The notes beneath the pieces were generated by a model that worked only from the letters and a program-made list of their open reading frames with translations, ran no database searches and was not told where the DNA came from. From NCBI GenBank assembly GCA_033725935.1, contig MU867109.1, forward strand, positions 227,458-291,457: a stretch of DNA of 64,000 nt, given 5' to 3'. Shown here piece after piece: positions 57,572 through 64,000 of the stretch. The position numbers and the translations under genes were made by a program. How positions within the stretch are numbered: position 1 is the first letter of the stretch; every line of letters starts with the position of its first letter. Origin of the DNA: Cladorrhinum sp. PSN259 (lineage: Eukaryota; Ascomycota; Sordariomycetes; Sordariales; Podosporaceae).

Positions 57572-59238
57572 TTCATTCAGAAGGCTTTTCAGGTGTCTTG
57601 TCAATATCAACATCATTTGGTTGAATAATGACCTTCAAGCACCTATCTTGGTGAAGAATGAGCTACAGAGCTGGAAGAGAACTTGGAAAATGATCTTGAG
57701 AGACCATTTTGACATCTCGCTTATAGTGGTGGGGTGTTGAAGAAGGCTTTATTCTATGAGCAAAAGTTTACAATCAGAGTTTGAGGCGTTTCGTTATATA
57801 AGGGTGGAGGAGCGAAAGTTTGTTCGACGTAATTTTATCAGCAGGGGAAGAAAGAAAAAGTCTCACAATCAGAAGTGAGGGAGGAGGAGGAGTATTACAA
57901 GAATTGGTCGGGGTTGTTGACGATTTTTAAAACAAACTGGAGGGGATAGAGAGAGAGAGGGTTTCTCGTGCTGAGTTATCAGCGAGACTGAGGCCTTGTG
58001 GTACCCAGAGTCCAAAGTTTGATAAAGACTCATGAGTACTTTGAGACTGTGGACGGGTATTTGCGGAGGAGGAGATTTGGACGAAGAAGATACCATTACC
58101 GTCTTTTGATGACGTGTGTTTGTTATATATCCTGATGCCTTTAAGATAGCCTGGTTCTGGGCTGGCATCTTCATGTTTTTGCCGAGTTCTGTCCAACTAT
58201 AATAGCCTTTTTTACTCTTCATACTTGAGAGTATCAAACAATAGCCAAAGCTTATGATGTCAATGTTCTCTTGTCTGTTTTGTGGTGATGATGATATGAG
58301 TGTCCAAGTCCTTTTGGTGCTTCGTTCTAAACGCGAACCAGCTCTGTTTTGTTCTTTGTGATGCCGCGGCAGCCGGGTAAGAGCACTCACTCACTCACTT
58401 GTTCTGTGTCGAAATGAGTTGACAAAACAAAATCCAAGAAATTTACCGATTTACAAGTGTGCACAATCCATCACCTGGATAACATATCGTTCTCGAAACA
58501 CAATTGATGTATTTCCCATTCCCGTTCCCTCCCTCTCTCGCTATCTCCCACTTTACTTGATCCTCTTTCTCTCTGCACAACCAGCAAACCTACTTACTAC
58601 CTCTTCTCTCTCTCTCTCTCTCTCCCTCTCTCTCTCTTTAAACATACATACTAAAATGAATTCAGTAAAGAGTAAAAACGTGTATAAAAAAATCTTTGCT
58701 GAATTTTAAAAAAAACCTCAACACCACCGGGAAACGAAGAAACAGAGAACAGAACAAGAGAAAAGGAAAGGTTACATCAGAGCTGATCTTGTAGTAGTAA
58801 TAGTAACATGTCGGAACCCTTTTTTCTCATGGAGAAAAAATATAAAACGCCCATCAACAAAAAGTTCCTACCTCCCCACCCTTCCACCCTCCTCCTCCTT
58901 TCCACCCCAAATCCCTTGGGTAAAAGGGGGGGAAAAAACTGACAGAAAAAGCCATGGGAATAATAGAATAAAAGATCAACCTCAAATACCCTTCCTTCCC
59001 CAACAGAAAGAAATAAAATATGTAAAAAAGTGCTGACAGGATTGTTTTACACAATGATATACTCAACAACTTTTGTCCAATCCCCCGCCCAGTCTTCGGC
59101 GAAACTAGGCGACCCCAGCCCCATCTCACTCAAGGTAGGCGAAGAAAACATGGATCCCAGCCCGCTATCCCTGTTCCATTCCCTGTTTTTAGGCCGCATT
59201 CCCATCCCCGTGAATATCCGCGGTGGCAGTGGTGGTCG
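57572..59238. other. 3' flanks, gene-free
   Basis: Between convergent NAF1 and the SH3 gene. No motif-bearing frame; a minus frame at 57869-58390 is of low quality. Contains the CT-repeat at 58603-58637. Confidence 0.4.
58603..58637 (+). repeat. (CT)n microsatellite
   Basis: About 17 CT units with two CC breaks in a gene-free stretch. Confidence 0.8.
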
Positions 59239-60925
59239 TCAATAAGCCTGCCCAGGCGGCGGCATATCCGCATTACCACCACCCAGAGGCGACTTGTGCT
59301 GTTGGTGTTGAGAGTAGTGCCCCGGGCTATGACTCCTCGACTCAGCGGGCGAGTATCGCGAGGATGAAGCGCCAGCTGATCGGAGAGATGAGTTGCTGTC
59401 CTTTTTCGGGACTGGTGGTCCCGCGCCGGCTGGTCTGGGCTTGACGGGGCGGGTTGAGAGGCAGGTGCGCGGGACGACGCCTTGTTCTGAGCGGTCGAGG
59501 CGGATGCAGAGTGCCTTGTAACTTTGTTAGTGCGAAAATGAAAATTGGGAGGTGAAAAATACATACCCATCCATCATCATACTCGTGCAACAAACGAACG
59601 AGCTGGCCGGCCTTGAGACTGAGCTCATCCTGAAGGGTAGGCTTGAAGTCCAGCTGAACGCGATGAACCAGCGACTCGGCCGGCCCACCAGCCGCTGCGA
59701 TCTCTGCGGCTCCGCGCTGAGCAGGATACTGTTGACCGGGAGCCATAGAATGCAGGCTGTACTCTGTTCCAGAAGGGCTAGGCGGGACAGCGTTCAAACC
59801 GGGCGGAGGAGACTTGGTTAAGTCAAGCGGAGCGGGCAGACCTTCCTGGCGAACAGAAGATCTTCGCTCAAGCTTGGCAGCAGCCGCGGCGGCAGCATCG
59901 AAATCAGCGGGATCTTCTCTCTCGATAGGGGACACAGGCTCGGGGGTGGAGTCTTTGGTGGTGGTATTGCTCTTGCTGTTGGCGCCGGCAGCGGCGTCAA
60001 AGGCGGCCTCGCGGTCGATGGTGCTAACGGGACTGACGGGCTCGTCGGCGGTGAGATGGTTGCCATCGTTAAAGGGGTTAGCGGAATAGAAACTCGTGTT
60101 GGTGTCTGGGCGGTTACCAGTTGGAGTGGTGGAGTTCACAGTCGGACGCTCCCAGGCGCTTCCTCCGTTGGCGGGTTTGGCGAGGGGCGAGTTTGATCTT
60201 TCAGAGGCCGAAGGGATGGTGCTGAGGTTGAGGTTGATGCCTCGGCTGGTTCGTCGTTCCGGGTGGGCGTCTTTGCTGCTGCCGACGGCGAGCCTGTCGT
60301 TGTTGCTCTTGTCATCCTTCTTGTTTTCAACGCCCGGCCAGAGTTGGGTGACGGGGCGTAGGCTCAGTCTTGGTGCCTCGGCGGGGGATTTTGCTGCGGC
60401 TTTGTCGCTGAATGGTCCGTTGATCTTTTCGTCGTCCTCAATCTGCTGCTTGCGCTTCTCGAGCTTCTTCTTCCTTGAGGTTACGACGAAGTATACGATC
60501 ACGAATAGCAGGAGGATGCCGCCCAGAGCACCCATCGCGATACCGGCCTTTGCTCCCGTGCTAAGACCACCCCCACTTCCACCATCTTGATTCGCGTTAG
60601 AGGTCTGCGTTGACTGCGGTGCCGACGCAGATGTTGAATCCAAAGTCTGAGTCGCCTGCTTTGAAGGTGTCGGTTTGTTCGTGTCCATAATAAGGCCAGT
60701 TTCGACAGAGGCCAGTGATCCCGACTCAGTCACGGAGGCTAATGGGTTGACAATCTCGGATGCGAGCTGCCTGGCTTCTACTGCCCTCAAGTCCAGATTT
60801 GGTGCCTGTGTCTCCTCCGCCGGCGCCTTCATCGGAACCATCCCCGCGCATGGTGTTGGCGATACTTCTCCCTCTGCCAAAACTTCCACAATTTCGTGCC
60901 TCATTTTATCCTCCCACTCTGCCAT
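59239..60925 (-). CDS. Single-pass membrane protein with cytosolic SH3 domain
   Basis: Exons 60925-59567 and 59514-59239 with a 52-nt GTATGT..AAG intron in phase 0 give 544 residues. The open frame extends upstream to 60973, but that codon is TTG; ATG 60925 (MAEWEDKMRHEI) is the first in-frame Met. Residues ~127-149 (GIAMGALGGILLLFVIVYFV) form one membrane helix followed by RKKK, so the small N-terminal part should face outward and the large C-terminal part the cytosol. After a long Ser/Pro/Ala-rich linker comes the SH3 domain, split by the intron: VQLDFKPTLQDELSLKAGQL, VRLLHEYDDGW, then ALCIRLDRSEQGVVPRTCL. The layout resembles fungal cortex or cell-fusion adaptors such as Fus1. No signal peptide is evident at this start, so an unseen upstream exon is possible. 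Confidence 0.85.
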
Positions 60926-61816
60926 TAATATCGTTTCCGTGCTCTTCCGTGTCGACGTGAAGCTGGGTATCAAAAATGTGCGTGTCTCAATTGCTCAAAT
61001 AATGACCCAATATCCTATCCTCTCAGTACATCCGAACAATAGGTCCAATTTCCAAGTGTGGTGTGGTCTGTGAAATATGAAAAGAAGGAATGAATGGCGG
61101 CAGACCAAGTATGGTATGGTGGTATGGTATGGTAGAGTAAGAAGAAAGGAGAATGAGAAAAAGAGGGTTTTATGGGTAGATCCAACTCTGTGTGTTGTTG
61201 TTCGAAGTAGATATTCGGTAGATTTCGTTCAATCTTTCTCAACGATTCATCATCTCGTGGGGTTTCGATTCTCTCTCGACGAAGACGACGACGACACACA
61301 ACAACACGACAACGACAACATCAACACAATCACAATTGTGTATGCGTGTGTAGCAAAAGAGAGAAAAGGAAAGGAGGACAGACAGGCATGCCAGGGAAAC
61401 ACAACGGCAAATGTGGTGACAGATAGGGTACCATGGGATGGGGGCGGCCGGGGATCAGCGGTCGGGCTGTGCGTGCTGGGCAGAGCACTGTCTCCCATCC
61501 TTCGCGTCGATGCTGATTGCTGACGGCAGCAGCAGGAAGGGATTGGGAGAGTGACATGGTGACATTGTGACATTGGCTCGGGTGACATTGGTGGATGCAG
61601 AGAGCGCAGGGTCCAGGCTAGAGCAGAATCTGGCAAAAACTGGGGTGTCGACGTGCACAAGCACACAAGGCACCAGTGCCAACCGGTCTAGTGAATGCTG
61701 TGCCGCCCAATGAAGCTGCCGTTTACGGCATAAATCGCCATTGAGTTCATTTGCCCAGATCCGTCCAGATGTGGTGGCTTGTCCCTTTTTGGAGATCAAG
61801 TGAGGTGGAGTGAAGG

Positions 61817-61894
61817 CATCGCATCGCATCGCATCGCATCTCCAGTCTCCAGCCTCTAGTCTCCAGTCTCCAGTCTCCAGACTCTAGACTCTAG
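61817..61894. repeat. Compound short tandem repeats
   Basis: Almost five copies of CATCG (61817-61840) run into about five copies of the heptamer TCTCCAG with variants, then ACTCTAG copies. Slippage-type repeat upstream of the SH3 gene. Confidence 0.8.
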
Positions 61895-63903
61895 TGTAGA
61901 CTCCATCCATCATCGACCTTGATCAGAGTTTCTCTGTAAAACAGCGCAGGGTGTGTTTCTGGGCATCGATCAACGTCCACGGTCCAACAAACGGCGAACC
62001 GAAATTGTCGGCAGGGAAGCCATTGGTCGGAAAATTCAAGGTCACAGTGGGTATTTTGGATGGGTTGGATGGTTTGCGGTGGACGCGGGTGGGTAATTTT
62101 GGGCTTTCCGCCGCCCCCGCATCAAACGTCACGTTGGACCACTCAAATCTCATGGGTCAATGCATCTCTCTGTCCTCGCCCACAGCTGTGGCTTCGGCCG
62201 CGGGAAGCCTTCTCGAAACCTTGTGCGAAAACACAAATCTTCAAACAATCAAAAGCTGAAAATGGCATTCAACTCGAAACACGTTATACGCCACGCGGAT
62301 AATGGCACATGGAAACGTGGTGGCTTTTTTTCTTTTGCAGGATCATGATGGATGTGGCGTCTGCGTTTCTTTGACCGACACTCTTTCCCCTCTCCCAAGG
62401 CCCAACTAGCGCAGCATGTGCTTCATCAAAAAGGCTGCATCTGCAAATGCAAGGAGAACAGTGTCTGGATCCAAGCTCCGAGTTTTCTCCTGCAGCGCGC
62501 TGATCGCCGGAAACTGCACCTCCACAGTGTGCAATCTGTGTTTTGGATTGAAAGAGAGGCGGTTGACCCAACGGTCCGATTATTCAGAATGTGCCTCCCT
62601 TTCGCCATTCTCAGCTCTTCGCCGTTGGCTCGCACACCAAGATGAGCGTTCCACGCCTCCCGTATTTAAAGAAAGATGGATGTCAGCCACGCGCCGCAGA
62701 GTAACACCCTTTGGGCCCATCACCAACACCGCTCAGCTTCTTTTCTGTTATAAGAATCGCGGCTTTCCCGAGTCTTTATGAAACCCTACGCAGCCAACAA
62801 GCGATGAGGGATTGGAGGAGAGCGCATCCATCGCCATCTGAGAACCAAGGCCATAATAAAACCGTCGCGCGCTTGTCTGCTTCTCTCTTGCCTCATCTCA
62901 CACAGTACCTATGCACTTGCGCAGGGTAATTTAAACAATGCGCAATGTGCGATGGACGACGTGTGAGGTTGCAACGAACGAACGGGGATCCGAACGGGGA
63001 TTCCCTATCTGCGCCGCTCAACAATCCGTCTCTCTCTATCTCTCTCTCTTCGCCCCCAATTCCAAATTCCCAGAGTCCAGCTCCGAATGCTTTAATTCCC
63101 AAGAGGCACAAACATGAAACATTAGTTCAGTCTCGGCACAAACGGCAGTGGTTGCCCTTTTTTTTTCTTTTTTTTCTCTCACTCTGGAAACAAAATGTCT
63201 CACTCATCCACACACACTTTCTTTTTTCTGTCGGTCTCGGATGCTGTCTGCCGATCATTTTCTTGACACCATACCCGAAACAGGCAAGCCACCAGTTCTT
63301 GTCAATTTCGGAGAATCGGGGTAAGGCTAACCTAGTCTATAAGTCTGGGCATCTGACTGGTCAGTCAGTAGTGTAGTCCGATGTGCTTGGTCGCCTGGTT
63401 TTAGTGATAAGATTTTGGGTTGGCGCTTCTTGCTTTCTTTTCACTTGCTGTCACTGACGATCTGACGGGGGCCCTTTCGACCAAGACAACGACCGAGGTT
63501 TTGGTAAGCTTTTACGAGATGCCATGAACTGCGTTGAGAAAGAGATATATGTATCTCCATCTCTAAAGGCCTATGAGTGGCCTTCTTGCTCTTAGTGGAA
63601 TGCACCTCCGGCTTACATCATCAATATACCCTTTGGTTGTTGTTGGGCTGACGGCAGTATCGCTCCTGGGGTGACCTTTCAACTCACTCTGTTCTCACTG
63701 TTGCCTTCCCGGATATCGGTTTTCTGCTTGGGACTGATCATGACCTTGTGATTTCATGTGTTCACCTCCATGTAAGCAAGCAGACGAGATGAGTCCAGTG
63801 TAAGTGAATGTAGATCAAGACAAGGATAATATATTCTAAAGCTAACGCCACTCCCTGTGTAGCAGTAGTACTGTTATGTCATAAAAGAGTTACTACTTAT
63901 TTC

Positions 63904-63904
<1 letters not shown>

Positions 63905-63950
<46 letters not shown>

Positions 63951-63968
63951 GAATCAGGGGGGGGGGGG
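63905..63968. repeat. 44-base A run followed by a 12-base G run
   Basis: 63905-63948 is all A. After CTGAATCA, 63957-63968 is all G. Such long homopolymers are rare in fungal genomes outside assembly joints or retro-element tails. Confidence 0.85.
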
Positions 63969-64000
63969 CGGCAGGACACGGGGCCGCTATGGGCCAATTA

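Larger units (their letters stand above)
60926..64000. other. Gene-free stretch to the window end
   Basis: About 3 kb with no supportable gene. Contains the SH3 gene promoter, short tandem repeats at 61817-61894 and homopolymer runs near the end. Several short frames (61250-61666 -, 62945-63376 +) carry no motif. The next gene may lie outside the window. Confidence 0.4.

Noticed and set aside
57869..58390. 173-codon minus-strand frame
   Set aside because: Low-complexity Ser/Lys-rich reading downstream of NAF1 without any family resemblance.

Overview
The window looks like nuclear DNA of a filamentous ascomycete (Pezizomycotina). Genes are dense and short and carry few introns. Most introns are 46-76 nt with GT..AG ends and CTAAC/CTGAC-like branch sites. 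The proteins are recognisably fungal (Ada2, Erg28, Naf1, Exo5, Alg9, Nup155/170 family, Gal7, cyanamide hydratase, NCS1 and amino acid permeases). The class cannot be fixed from the sequence; a leotiomycete-like genome is a guess. Exon limits below were worked out by hand from splice signals, frame continuity and family motifs.

Layout. 0.5-7.3 kb: gene-poor and partly decayed. It has a fungal STAND/Helo-type N-terminal-domain gene with an internal stop, a small basic protein, a secreted CAP/PR-1 protein, and a clearly broken CorA-like transporter gene. 7.3-14 kb: an HD-domain nucleotidase-like gene, a Ser/Pro-rich nuclear-looking protein and a Cys-rich zinc-knuckle protein. 14.05-14.53 kb: an intact non-autonomous DNA transposon (MITE) with 127-bp perfect terminal inverted repeats and a 5-bp target duplication, just upstream of the zinc-knuckle gene. 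15-22 kb: a GMC oxidoreductase divergent from an NCS1 purine/cytosine permease, followed by an amino acid permease in tail-to-tail orientation; together a plausible catabolic or uptake neighbourhood. 22.3 kb: an intron-containing tRNA-Glu. 22.5-25.7 kb: cyanamide hydratase and a tiny secreted Cys-rich protein whose first exon is only 6 nt.

27.4-44.2 kb is a housekeeping block: Nup155/170 nucleoporin; 3-ketoacyl-CoA reductase head to head with ERG28 (both ER lipid genes); GAL7 head to head with ADA2; a short-chain dehydrogenase; and a NIPA-type Mg2+ transporter with a very long disordered tail. 44.2-64 kb: long gene-free stretches separate EXO5 (divergent from an F-box protein with a C-terminal membrane segment), ALG9 (divergent from NAF1), and a single-pass SH3 protein. 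NAF1 ends at a TAG after which the same frame stays open for 155 more Gln/Pro-rich codons. The window closes with a 44-base A run and a 12-base G run.

I found no coherent new multi-gene system. The most unusual items are the MITE, the NAF1 in-frame TAG, the decayed CorA gene, the STAND-type gene with an internal stop, and the unlisted small secreted protein.
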